From Methylopila sp. Yamaguchi (GTDB lineage Bacteria > Pseudomonadota > Alphaproteobacteria > Rhizobiales > Methylopilaceae): a DNA stretch of 64,000 nucleotides. Numbering within the stretch: position 1 is the stretch's first letter; every line of letters begins with the position of its first letter. Positions 54,842 to 62,742 of the stretch are shown in pieces. The DNA is taken from positions 1 through 64,000 of the forward strand of contig NZ_BAUX01000016.1 in assembly GCF_002897035.1 (NCBI RefSeq). Direction: 5' to 3'. The notes beneath the pieces are model-generated. The model worked only from the letters and a program-made list of their open reading frames with translations. It ran no database searches and was not told where the DNA came from. A program made the position numbers and the translations under genes.

Positions 54842-57199
54842 TTGGCGAAGCGGGATATTCCTGGCGTTGGAGTTTACGGGGGCCCGGCGGGCGGCTGGGG
54901 AGCGCTACAGGCCGTCGCCGCCGCGCTCCGAGCGCAGATGGCCTTCCGGCGCGAGACCAGCGCCCTCCGTTCCACGAACCAACCTCAGGGCTTCGATTGC
55001 CCGGGCTGCGCGTGGCCCGATCCGCGTCAGGCCTCGTCGTTCGAATTCTGCGAAAACGGCGCCAAGGCGGTCGCTTGGGAGGCGACGCGCAAGCTGGCGG
55101 ACCCCGCCTTCTTTGAAGCCCACCCGGTTTCGGAGCTGTGGGATTGGTCCGATCACGCCCTCGAAGACGCCGGACGCCTCGCCCATCCCATGCGCTACGA
55201 CGCTGAGCGGGACCGGTACGCCGCGGTTTCGTGGGGCGAGGCTTTCGCGGACATCGGCGCGAAGCTCCGCTCGTTGCCCGACCCGAATATGGGAGAGTTC
55301 TACACGTCTGGGCGCGCCTCGAACGAGGCCGCGTTCCTGTTCCAGCTGTTCGTGCGGGAGTTCGGGACTAATAATTTTCCCGACTGCTCCAACATGTGCC
55401 ATGAGGCGACCAGCATCGGCCTTCCGGAATCGATCGGTGTCGGGAAGGGAACGGTGACGCTCGAGGACTTCGACTACGCCGACGCGGTGTTCTGCTTCGG
55501 ACACAATCCCGGGACCAACCACCCGCGCATGCTTGCGACCTTGCGGGACGTGGCGAAACGCGGCGGCAAGATCCTGGTGTTCAACCCGCTGCGGGAGCGC
55601 GGCCTCGAGCGCTTCACCTCGCCGCAGAACCCGATCGAAATGCTCACCCTCCGCTCCACCCCGATTGCGACCAGCTACCACCAGCCCAAGGTCGGCGGCG
55701 ACGCGGCCCTGATCAAGGGCATGATGAAGGCGCTGTTCGAGTGGGAGGCGGCGGGACGCGCCAGCGCTATCGACCGCACTTTTGCGGCCGTCCATACCGA
55801 TGGGCTGGAGGATCTCGCGCGCGACATCTCCGCGACGGAGTGGGGACAGATCGAGCGCTGCTCAGGTCTGTCCCGGACGGAAATCGAGAGCGCCGCGGAG
55901 GTCTACGTCAATTCCGACCGGGTGATCTTCTGCTACGGCATGGGGCTGACGCAGCATCGCGACGGGACCGCCATCGTCCAACAGCTGGCCAACCTGCTGC
56001 TGCTGCGCGGAAACATCGGAAAGCCCGGGGCGGGCATTTGTCCCCTCCGCGGCCATTCCAACGTGCAAGGCGACCGGACTGTCGGCGTCACGGAAATCCC
56101 GGCGAAGGCCTTTCTCGATCGGCTTGAGGAGGTCTTCGGCTTTTCGCCTCCGCGCGAGAGCGGCCACGGCGCGGTCGAGGCGATCGAGGCCATGCTGGCC
56201 GGCCGCGCGAAGGCGCTCGTCGCGCTGGGCGGCAATCTTCCGGTCGCCATGCCCGATCCCGCGGCGACCTTCCCGGCGGTGCGGCGGCTCGACCTTGCGG
56301 TCCATATCGCGACAAAGCTGAACCGCTCTCATCTGCTCCTCGCGAAGACGAACTACATCCTGCCCTGTCTCGGCCGCACGGAGCTCGACCGCCAGGAAAC
56401 CGGGCCCCAAGCCGTGACGGTCGAAGATTCAATGTCCGTGGTGCACGCCTCGCTCGGCAAGTTGAAGCCGGCCTCGGAGCACCTCATGTCGGAGCCCGCG
56501 ATCGTGGCCGCCATCGCAAAGGCGACGCTTCCCGCCAGCAAAACCCGCTGGGACTGGCTGGCGGCCGATTACGACCGCGTCCGGGACGCGATCGAACAGG
56601 TGTTTCCGGACTTCCGCGACTACAACAACCGCGTTCGCGAGCCCGGCGGCTTCCGGTTGCCGGTCCCAGCCGGCGAGAGAGAGTGGAAGACGCCCAACGG
56701 CAAGGCGAACTTCATCGTGTTCCAGGGGCTCGACGGCGATCCCCGGGACCGCGCGCCCGGCGCGCTGAAGCTCGCGACGATCCGAAGCCACGACCAGTAC
56801 AACACCACGATCTACGGCTTCAACGACCGCTACCGCGGCATACGGGGTCGACGGGACATCGTGTTCCTGAACGAGGACGATCTTGCCGCACGCGGGATGT
56901 CCCACGGCGACTTGATCGACGTCGAAGCGATCCCGCTTCCGGATGATCCCGAAAGCCCGCGCATCTTGCGTGGATTGACCGCCGTCGTGTTCGCGATCTC
57001 CCGCGGCTCCGCGGCCGCGTACTATCCTGAGGCCAATCCGCTTGTAGCGCTCGGCCACCACGACATCCGCAGCGGTACCCCCGCTTACAAGTCGATACCC
57101 GTGCTTATCCGGCGCGCCGAGCAGCCCGAGGGCGATCTTGCTCGCCGCTCCGACCTAACGTCAGGGGGACCTGAGGGACGGCCTTATCTGAAAAGCTGA
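54842..57199 (+). CDS. FdhF/YdeP-family molybdopterin oxidoreductase alpha subunit
   Basis: This 785-residue protein starts with TTG at 54842 (AGGAG upstream), beginning MAKRDIPGVGVYGGPAGGW. It has the family's incomplete 4Fe-4S region FDCPGCAWPDP, the NMCHEATS block where a Mo-ligand-type cysteine lies, a bis-MGD domain (FCFGHNPGTNHPRML; LLLRGNIGKPGAGICPLRGHSNVQG) and the C-terminal dinucleotide-binding domain. It resembles the TIGR01701 formate-dehydrogenase-like/YdeP group, linked to acid resistance in E. coli; the true substrate is unknown. It shares a transcript with the ferritin-like gene. Confidence 0.87.
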   Translation: MAKRDIPGVGVYGGPAGGWGALQAVAAALRAQMAFRRETSALRSTNQPQGFDCPGCAWPDPRQASSFEFCENGAKAVAWEATRKLADPAFFEAHPVSELWDWSDHALEDAGRLAHPMRYDAERDRYAAVSWGEAFADIGAKLRSLPDPNMGEFYTSGRASNEAAFLFQLFVREFGTNNFPDCSNMCHEATSIGLPESIGVGKGTVTLEDFDYADAVFCFGHNPGTNHPRMLATLRDVAKRGGKILVFNPLRERGLERFTSPQNPIEMLTLRSTPIATSYHQPKVGGDAALIKGMMKALFEWEAAGRASAIDRTFAAVHTDGLEDLARDISATEWGQIERCSGLSRTEIESAAEVYVNSDRVIFCYGMGLTQHRDGTAIVQQLANLLLLRGNIGKPGAGICPLRGHSNVQGDRTVGVTEIPAKAFLDRLEEVFGFSPPRESGHGAVEAIEAMLAGRAKALVALGGNLPVAMPDPAATFPAVRRLDLAVHIATKLNRSHLLLAKTNYILPCLGRTELDRQETGPQAVTVEDSMSVVHASLGKLKPASEHLMSEPAIVAAIAKATLPASKTRWDWLAADYDRVRDAIEQVFPDFRDYNNRVREPGGFRLPVPAGEREWKTPNGKANFIVFQGLDGDPRDRAPGALKLATIRSHDQYNTTIYGFNDRYRGIRGRRDIVFLNEDDLAARGMSHGDLIDVEAIPLPDDPESPRILRGLTAVVFAISRGSAAAYYPEANPLVALGHHDIRSGTPAYKSIPVLIRRAEQPEGDLARRSDLTSGGPEGRPYLKS

Positions 57200-57266
57200 T
57201 CCCTCAACGAGTGGGGATTTTAGCGAGCAGTCGCAGGCCAAGTCGCGCCAGCCGCTCTAGGCACGG

Positions 57267-57809
57267 CTAAACCTGCCTCCCGGAGCCACTACCAGCGCGC
57301 CTCCGCCCCTGACGCATCATCCCAAAACCGGCGAAGGCCATCGCCGCGCCCCAGATCAAGAAGCCTATGTCCCAGTACGGCCAGTGCGCCGGCGGCGCGG
57401 TTTCATTGACGTGGTGCAGGCCGAGAATGTGATGGTTGATGGTCCCCTCGACCAGGTTGAAGGCACCGAACCCGCACAGCAGGCATCCGACGAACCGTCT
57501 CAACGACCAAGGGCGCCTGCCTCTCGCCGCGTCCCGCCAAAGCAAGACGACGCCCACAACGATGAAGATATAGGTCGCCGCATGAAACGCGCCGTCCAGC
57601 GTCGTGTTGAATTCAAGGCTTTGGACGTCGTTCACCGGACGCCAACTGCTCGCCATATGGTGCCACTGCAACAGTTGGTGCAGCACGATCCCATCAAAAA
57701 AGCCGCCGAGGCCCAGTCCCAGAAGAACGCCGGCCGACGTTCGCGGCCCAGTTGAGTCTTGATCCATTGGGGTCGGCGCCTTCGGGCTGGCTCGTCCGTC
57801 TCTCTTCAT
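57267..57809 (-). CDS. DUF2243 membrane protein
   Basis: This 180-residue protein from ATG 57809 (GGAAGG upstream) has about four hydrophobic helices and the DUF2243 signature GGFFDGIVLHQLLQWHHM, plus HHILGLHHVNE. These repeated histidines in loops suggest heme, copper or zinc binding, but no function is established. An alternative start at 57767 would shorten it by 14 residues. It lies behind the Mn-catalase gene on the same strand. Confidence 0.78.
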   Translation of the reverse strand: MKRDGRASPKAPTPMDQDSTGPRTSAGVLLGLGLGGFFDGIVLHQLLQWHHMASSWRPVNDVQSLEFNTTLDGAFHAATYIFIVVGVVLLWRDAARGRRPWSLRRFVGCLLCGFGAFNLVEGTINHHILGLHHVNETAPPAHWPYWDIGFLIWGAAMAFAGFGMMRQGRRRAGSGSGRQV

Positions 57810-57978
57810 CACCTTCCAGCGCAAGAGGCGGCGCTTGTTCCACCCGGCCGTCGATCGCCTTAACGGCAACGGGGGTGCGCACAGAAGGCGCCCCATCATC
57901 ATCGGCCGTAGAAACATGGGCTGCTCGCGGCTCATAACGATCGGGCGTCTAGACGGAAGTCCAGTCGCGCCGCGCGCG

Positions 57979-58167
57979 TCAGAAGGATTGCGGCTTCAAC
58001 GTTCGTCCTCCGGACTGCTCAGTGTTGAGTATACCCTCCGTTTTACTTGGCCGCAAGAAATCGCCCCATGCCAAGATCGCGATCATTGCTGCGGCAAAGA
58101 CAAGCAACGCGACGATCAGGAAGGGGCGGCCGCGCATCTTCCGGTGTGGGCGGGCATCGTCTGGCAT
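57979..58167 (-). CDS. Small single-span membrane protein
   Basis: A 62-residue protein from ATG 58167 (GAGGA upstream), MPDDARPHRKMRGRPFLIVALLVFAAAMIAILAWG..., with one transmembrane helix and a charged N terminus. No family recognised. It lies 86 bases downstream of the Mn-catalase, past a 12-bp hairpin, and may be cotranscribed at a lower level. Confidence 0.65.
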   Translation of the reverse strand: MPDDARPHRKMRGRPFLIVALLVFAAAMIAILAWGDFLRPSKTEGILNTEQSGGRTLKPQSF

Positions 58168-58220
58168 CTGATCCTCGAACCTTAACAGGGCAATGGACGG
58201 AGAGGACGAGGGAGCGAGCG

Positions 58221-58247
58221 GATGCGGGGCGCAGGGCGCCCCGCATC
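58221..58247 (-). terminator. Hairpin 3' of the Mn-catalase gene
   Basis: Perfect 12-bp stem GATGCGGGGCGC/GCGCCCCGCATC with a 3-base loop, just past the catalase stop. No T-run follows, so it is a terminator-like or processing stem. Confidence 0.65.
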
Positions 58248-58253
58248 GGTTCG

Positions 58254-59111
58254 TCAGCCGATCTGCTCGAGCTGCGCTCCGCTGTCCGGCCGCGCCGGAC
58301 CGAGGATCGGCTCCTCGCCCATGGGCTTGTTCTGGAACACGGAGAATTCGCCCTTGCCGTCGACGGAAGGACCCGAGGTCCACCGCCCTTGGGGAGGGGG
58401 TGAGCCATCCACAGCGGTCGCGTAGAAATTATAGGCGTTCGCGCGATCCTCGAGTTCCTGCGGGAAGCTGTTCGGGATGGGCAGCACGCCCTCCTTGCCG
58501 CCGAGTTCCTCGATCGCGGCGAGCCATTGCTGCTGGTGCATCGTGTCGCGGGCGATCATGAAATGCAGCATCTTCTTCATGCCCTCGTCGTGCGCCGCAT
58601 TGTAGAGCCTGCAGGCGAGCACCCGCCCAGTGCTTTCGGCGGCCACGTTGCAATACATGTCGGCCGCTATATTGCCGCTGGCGTAGATGTGGGACATGTC
58701 GAAGGGCACGCCCTCCGAATTGGCTGGGAACGCCGCCATGCCGGTGGAGAGCAGATGCCGGTGCAGCATGCCCTCGATCTCGTGCCGCGGATTGCCTCCG
58801 CCCATCACAGTCCGGACCACGCTGTCCGTGGCGCCCTCCTCCTGAAGGGAGGACGGCGCGGTCTCGAGATTGAGCGCGACCGCGGTCGCGAGCATCTCGA
58901 TGTGCCCGATCTCCTCCGTCGCGGTGTGCAGCAGCATGTCGCGGTACTTCGTATTCGGCGCGCGCGCGCCCCACGCCTGGAAGAAGTACTGCATACAAAC
59001 GCGGATTTCGCCTTCCACACCGCCGATCGCCTGCTGAAGCATACGGGCAAACAACGGGTCGGGCGTTGATACTTCCACCGGGTACTGCAGCCGTTTGTCG
59101 TGATAGTACAT
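58254..59111 (-). CDS. Manganese catalase
   Basis: This 285-residue di-manganese catalase begins MYYHDKRLQYPVEVSTPDP. It supplies metal ligands from EGEIRVCMQYFFQAWG, TEEIGHIEMLATAV, VAAESTGR and RDTMHQQQW on a four-helix bundle. The C-terminal tail GEEPILGPARPDSGAQL is typical. It decomposes hydrogen peroxide without heme. A GGAAC-N17-CTTT promoter lies 35-60 bases upstream. It is encoded next to other predicted EcfG-dependent genes. Confidence 0.93.
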   Translation of the reverse strand: MYYHDKRLQYPVEVSTPDPLFARMLQQAIGGVEGEIRVCMQYFFQAWGARAPNTKYRDMLLHTATEEIGHIEMLATAVALNLETAPSSLQEEGATDSVVRTVMGGGNPRHEIEGMLHRHLLSTGMAAFPANSEGVPFDMSHIYASGNIAADMYCNVAAESTGRVLACRLYNAAHDEGMKKMLHFMIARDTMHQQQWLAAIEELGGKEGVLPIPNSFPQELEDRANAYNFYATAVDGSPPPQGRWTSGPSVDGKGEFSVFQNKPMGEEPILGPARPDSGAQLEQIG

Positions 59112-59145
59112 GAACCTAATCCGCCTCTGATTTGAGTTGGACCAT

Positions 59146-59171
59146 AAAGTGAGGCGGTCAGGCATTGTTCC
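59146..59171 (-). promoter_or_regulatory. EcfG/RpoE2-like promoter for Mn-catalase
   Basis: Minus-strand GGAAC (59171-59167), 17-base spacer, CTTT (59149-59146). It predicts a 25-30 base leader before ATG 59111. Confidence 0.65.
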
Positions 59172-59240
59172 TTTGGGAACGGCTTTTTCTGCGCCGGTGA
59201 ACACCTCCTTCCGCACGATGGCCGCGCCGACGACGCCGGT

Positions 59241-59267
59241 GGAACAACGCGCCTCGGAGGCGGTTCC
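59241..59267. promoter_or_regulatory. EcfG-like promoter on both strands (GGAAC-N17-GTTCC inverted repeat)
   Basis: On the plus strand GGAAC (59241-59245) is followed after 16 bases by GGTT (59262-59265), about 35 bases before ATG 59299. The inverse GTTCC at 59263-59267 gives a minus-strand GGAAC-N16-TGTT facing the catalase. This could be a real divergent pair or a chance inverted repeat. Confidence 0.5.
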
Positions 59268-59298
59268 TGCCCTATCGCGCAGGGCGGAGACGGACCCA

Positions 59299-59478
59299 AT
59301 GACGAACGAAATGGCGAATGGCGCCACGTACCTCTTCTGGGCTGCGGGCATCTTTCTGATAGGCGTCGCTTTGGCTTTCGGAGCGCTCAGCCGGGCCCGC
59401 CGCTCCAAGGCGCGAAACTCGGGGTCGGTGACGCGGCGGCTCTACGAGGCTGAAAGCCGGGACCCCTTGAACCGATGA
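59299..59478 (+). CDS. Small single-span membrane protein
   Basis: A 59-residue product (MTNEMANGATYLFWAAGIFLIGVALAFGALSRAR...) with one transmembrane helix and a basic C-terminal tail. It is preceded by a GGAAC-type promoter at a sensible distance. No family recognised. It stands alone between the catalase promoter and the cytochrome gene. Confidence 0.6.
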   Translation: MTNEMANGATYLFWAAGIFLIGVALAFGALSRARRSKARNSGSVTRRLYEAESRDPLNR

Positions 59479-59629
59479 CGGCGCGGAGTGCGCCGCCGCG
59501 ATGGACAAGTTTTTCTCTCCGCATCGAAGAATTTAGGGGGCGTCATGAACCGCGAACGTCGTTCCTTCCAAAAGTCCTTTGCCCGCTTCTGACCGTCTCA
59601 ACAAAAGCGCTGTGAAGGCGGTTGCGCGA

Positions 59630-60544
59630 ATGGGCACGAAGACGGGTCTTGCGGTGACTGCGACGGTCGTAACGGTCGGGCTCGCGGCGTTTTGGGCGTT
59701 CAGCGCGCCCCTGCCGCGGTTTGCGCCCCAGGACGCGGCGCGCCTTGAGGGCGGAGACGCCGGGCGGGGAGGCATCGTGTTCGCCGCCAGCGATTGCGCG
59801 TCATGCCACATGACGCCGGGGCAGCCGGACCGCCGGCTCCTGGGCGGCGGCATGTCGCTGCCTTCGCCGTTCGGAACGCTCCGGCCGCCGAACATCTCGC
59901 CGGATCCCGAGAGTGGCATCGGCCGCTGGCGGGCGATCGATCTCGCCAACGCGATCATGAGCGGGGTCTCGCCTAATGGCGCGCACTACTACCCAGCGCT
60001 GCCCTATACGTCCTATGCCGGCATGAGCGAGACCGACCTTCGCGACCTCATGGCCTTCCTGCGCACGCTGCCGCCCACCGACCACGTCGCGCCGCCGCAC
60101 GAGCTTTCCTTTCCATTCACGGTCCGCCGCTTCATCGGGCTGTGGAAGCTGCTCTATTTCAAGCCGGGAAGCGCGGACGGTCCAACTGCGGAGGAGCCCG
60201 GTCTCGCGCGTGGGCGCTACCTCGTGGAGACGCTCAGCCACTGCGCTGAGTGCCACTCTTCGCGGGACGTCTTCGGCGGAGTCATCGAGGAGACCCGTTT
60301 CGCCGGGGGGCGGAACCCGGAAGGCGTCGGGTTCGCCCCGAACATCACGCCGGCGCGCCTTAGCGGCTGGACGCAGGAGGAGCTTGCGCGCTTTCTCGAG
60401 ACCGGACGTTCGCCCTCGGGGCGCGAGGTCGGCGGCACGATGAAAGACGTCATTGCGAACCTGGCCCAGTTGCAGCCCGAGGACCGGGACGCGATCGCGG
60501 CTTACGTGAAGTCGCTGCCGCCGCGCCCAACCCCATCGCCGTGA
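59630..60544 (+). CDS. Membrane-anchored diheme cytochrome c
   Basis: This 304-residue protein from ATG 59630 has a signal-anchor (TGLAVTATVVTVGLAAFWAF) and two CxxCH motifs (CASCH near residue 60 and CAECH near residue 205). Each domain carries an NISPDPES or NITP-type methionine/loop block. It resembles the cytochrome subunits of membrane alcohol/gluconate dehydrogenases. It converges with the next cytochrome gene, three bases away. It may accept electrons from a periplasmic dehydrogenase and pass them to the oxidase at the right edge. Confidence 0.87.
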   Translation: MGTKTGLAVTATVVTVGLAAFWAFSAPLPRFAPQDAARLEGGDAGRGGIVFAASDCASCHMTPGQPDRRLLGGGMSLPSPFGTLRPPNISPDPESGIGRWRAIDLANAIMSGVSPNGAHYYPALPYTSYAGMSETDLRDLMAFLRTLPPTDHVAPPHELSFPFTVRRFIGLWKLLYFKPGSADGPTAEEPGLARGRYLVETLSHCAECHSSRDVFGGVIEETRFAGGRNPEGVGFAPNITPARLSGWTQEELARFLETGRSPSGREVGGTMKDVIANLAQLQPEDRDAIAAYVKSLPPRPTPSP

Positions 60545-60547
60545 GCG

Positions 60548-60967
60548 TCAGTTGGCATAGAGATAGGCCGCGACGTCCCTCGCCTCCGACTCGCTGATGC
60601 CGGTCGCGGGCATCGCCGTGCCGGGCGACAGGCTCTGCGGCGCCACGATCCAGCGGATGAGGTTTTCGGCCGTGTTCGGCGCGACGCCCCCCACATAGAC
60701 GCGGGCTGCAAGGCCGGCGAGAGGGGCCGCCGCCTGCCCGTCGGCGCCCGGGACGCCAGGGATCGTGTGGCATCCGCCGCAGCCGTAACGCCGGAGCAAC
60801 GCCGGCGCCCGCGCAGGATCGCCTCCCGTCACAGCCACCGCCACCCGCTCCCGCTTGGCGGCGTCCGACGCCTTCATTACAGCGAATCCTGCGGCCGCCG
60901 CCAACGCCGCGGCGATCGCAAGCGCCGCCGCGGCGCCGCCCAGCCGATCAGCCGCGAAGAACCGCAC
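60548..60967 (-). CDS. Single-heme cytochrome c of the oxidase operon
   Basis: About 139 residues from GTG 60967 (GGAGG upstream), with a transmembrane helix (RLGGAAAALAIAAALAAAAGFAV) and one CxxCH (GCGGCHTIPG near residue 82). PGTAMPATG supplies the methionine ligand. It overlaps the ctaG stop by 20 bases. It is probably the electron donor or an assembly-linked cytochrome for the alternative oxidase encoded just upstream. Confidence 0.85.
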   Translation of the reverse strand: MRFFAADRLGGAAAALAIAAALAAAAGFAVMKASDAAKRERVAVAVTGGDPARAPALLRRYGCGGCHTIPGVPGADGQAAAPLAGLAARVYVGGVAPNTAENLIRWIVAPQSLSPGTAMPATGISESEARDVAAYLYAN

Positions 60968-61841
60968 GACCGTCCCTCCCCGCCCTGCCGATCCAAAGGC
61001 CCACGAAGGCCAGGGCGGCTCCCGCATAGATCGCGCCGGCCGGAACCCACATCACGAAGCCTGCGAGCTGCTGATCCTCGAGCGGCGTCAGCCCCCACTC
61101 CGCGGCGCGGGCCGTTTGGGCGTCGTAGAGAACGCGCGGGGCGAGAGCGATGAGCGCGCCGAGCGCGCTCGTGTGCAGCATCGTGATCAGGAGCCGCCAC
61201 GCCGCCGCCCCGGCCGACGCGCGGCGCAGGAGCGACCACCAGAACAACAGCGCGGTCGCGAGAAAGCTGAGATGCTGCAGCCGGTGCGCCGCGAGGTTCG
61301 TTACCGAGAGGTCGAACAGCGTCGGCGCATGCCAGGCCCAAAGCGCGACGCCGTGCAGGATCGTGGCGTTTCGGTGATCGACGATCAGGTCCCAGAGCCG
61401 CCGTGCCGGGCCCCGCCTGAGGGCGCCGCCGAACCGTCTGCGCATCGCCGGAGGAAGCGCCCACAGGAACGCGCCGACCGGACGGGACACGGCGATAAGC
61501 GGAGCCGCGACCGCCACGACGATCTCATGCTCGATCATGTGGAAGACGAAGACGCGCTCGCCCGCCCAGTGCAGCGGCGAGCAGAGCGCGAGGGCGAGCG
61601 CGAGCCAGCCGGCGCCGTAGCAGCCCGCCTGCCAGCCGCGCAGCCCTCGCCCAACGCCTGCGCGGCGCCACAGGCGCCATAGGCCCGTCGTGTAAAGCGC
61701 GGCCGACAGAACAAGCGGAACCACAACCAAGGGGTCGAAGGTCCAGGACAGCGGGGCTTCGGCGTCGACTGCGGTCCCGTGGGCGAAGACGGGCGGCGTC
61801 GCGAGCAGGGACAGTGGGAGGACGACCGCTAGCGCGCGCAT
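60948..61841 (-). CDS. ctaG: CtaG-like (caa3-type) cytochrome c oxidase assembly protein
   Basis: This 297-residue polytopic protein has a signal-like N terminus (RALAVVLPLSLLATPPVFAHG), then about seven transmembrane helices with the family histidines HMIEHEI, WHAPTLFDL and HRLQHLSF. It is the pfam09678 type of CtaG, distinct from Cox11, and assists Cu-centre assembly of caa3-type oxidases. It overlaps the coxP-like gene by 13 bases. Confidence 0.85.
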   Translation of the reverse strand: MRALAVVLPLSLLATPPVFAHGTAVDAEAPLSWTFDPLVVVPLVLSAALYTTGLWRLWRRAGVGRGLRGWQAGCYGAGWLALALALCSPLHWAGERVFVFHMIEHEIVVAVAAPLIAVSRPVGAFLWALPPAMRRRFGGALRRGPARRLWDLIVDHRNATILHGVALWAWHAPTLFDLSVTNLAAHRLQHLSFLATALLFWWSLLRRASAGAAAWRLLITMLHTSALGALIALAPRVLYDAQTARAAEWGLTPLEDQQLAGFVMWVPAGAIYAGAALAFVGLWIGRAGRDGRAVLRG

Positions 61842-62143
61842 GCCGGCGTCAACAACGAGGCTGCGCCCTGCAGCGTAAGAGCGAAGGCGAAGATCAGTCC
61901 GGCAAGAGCGCTGATGCGGGCGGCGAAAAGGGAGGCCTGATCGCCCCGCCCCGCGCGCCAGGACGCTACGGCGCCTCCCGCCGCTGCGGCGACGGCCGCG
62001 CAGATGACCGCCCCGGCGCGCGCGCCGTTGTCGGCGCAGTCAAGATACGGCAGCACCTGGGCGGCCTGCGTCGCGCACGCCCAGGCCGTGGCGCCCACGA
62101 TCAGGCCGCTCCAGGTCCTCAGTGTTGCGCTAAACCCGCTCAT
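61829..62143 (-). CDS. coxP: Small CoxP-like oxidase subunit or membrane protein
   Basis: A 104-residue protein from ATG 62143 with about three hydrophobic helices (GLIVGATAWACATQAAQVLPYL; ICAAVAAAAGGAVASW; LAGLIFAFALTLQGAASL). Its place, overlapping the CoxO-like subunit by four bases and preceding ctaG, matches the fourth gene of coxMNOP operons. Sequence alone does not identify it, so the name rests on context. Confidence 0.6.
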   Translation of the reverse strand: MSGFSATLRTWSGLIVGATAWACATQAAQVLPYLDCADNGARAGAVICAAVAAAAGGAVASWRAGRGDQASLFAARISALAGLIFAFALTLQGAASLLTPACAR

Positions 62144-62742
62144 ACCCGCGCCAGCCAATAGATGCAGACGTAGATCGGAAGCCAGGTGACCACCACGAAG
62201 TTCCAGTAGAGCGCGTTGTCCTGGACATCTCCGAAGCGCCGCGACGTCCGCGCGTGACGCGTGAACATCAGGACCGCGAGGACGACGGTGTCGACGAGGT
62301 CCGTCAGCAGATGCGTGGTGTGGAGGCCCAGGAGGAGCCACACCACGGAACCATACGCATTCGTGTCCCAGCTGACGTTCAGGGCCGCAAACTCGAAGGC
62401 GCGGACGATCAGCGGCGCCGAGGACAGGATCGTCATCAGCACCACTCCGAAACGGACCTTCCGAAGATCCCCGGCCGCCGCCCAGCGCGACAGCAGCAGG
62501 TTGGGAACGACGCTCGCGAGCAGCAAGGCGGTGACCATCGTTCCCGCGGCGAGATCGGGCGGCGGCGCTTCCGGAGGCCAGGCCGGGGCGAGGCTCATGA
62601 GGTAGAGGTAGACAGCGATGACGAGCGCGAAGCCGGTGCCTTCGATCAGCATGAAGGCAAGCGTGCCCCACCACGTAGGGCTTGCGCTGCCGAGGCCGTG
62701 GAGCGGCAGGCCCCCGACGTCGAGAGCCGGGCGTTGCTTCAT
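62140..62742 (-). CDS. coxO: Cytochrome c oxidase subunit III (CoxO-like)
   Basis: This 200-residue protein from ATG 62740-62742 shows five hydrophobic helices, with subunit III features (WWGTLAFMLIEGTGFALVIAVYLYLM, and HTTHLLTDLVDTVVLAVLMFTRHA near residue 140). It ends DNALYWNFVVVTWLPIYVCIYWLARV. The short form fits CoxO of alternative oxidases. Its start overlaps the subunit I stop (ATGA). Confidence 0.88.
   Translation of the reverse strand: MKQRPALDVGGLPLHGLGSASPTWWGTLAFMLIEGTGFALVIAVYLYLMSLAPAWPPEAPPPDLAAGTMVTALLLASVVPNLLLSRWAAAGDLRKVRFGVVLMTILSSAPLIVRAFEFAALNVSWDTNAYGSVVWLLLGLHTTHLLTDLVDTVVLAVLMFTRHARTSRRFGDVQDNALYWNFVVVTWLPIYVCIYWLARV

Noticed and set aside
57837-57841. A further GGAAC -35 element upstream of the DUF2243 gene
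   Set aside because: At 17 bases the -10 position reads CTGG and coincides with the ribosome-binding site, so it cannot be the promoter.
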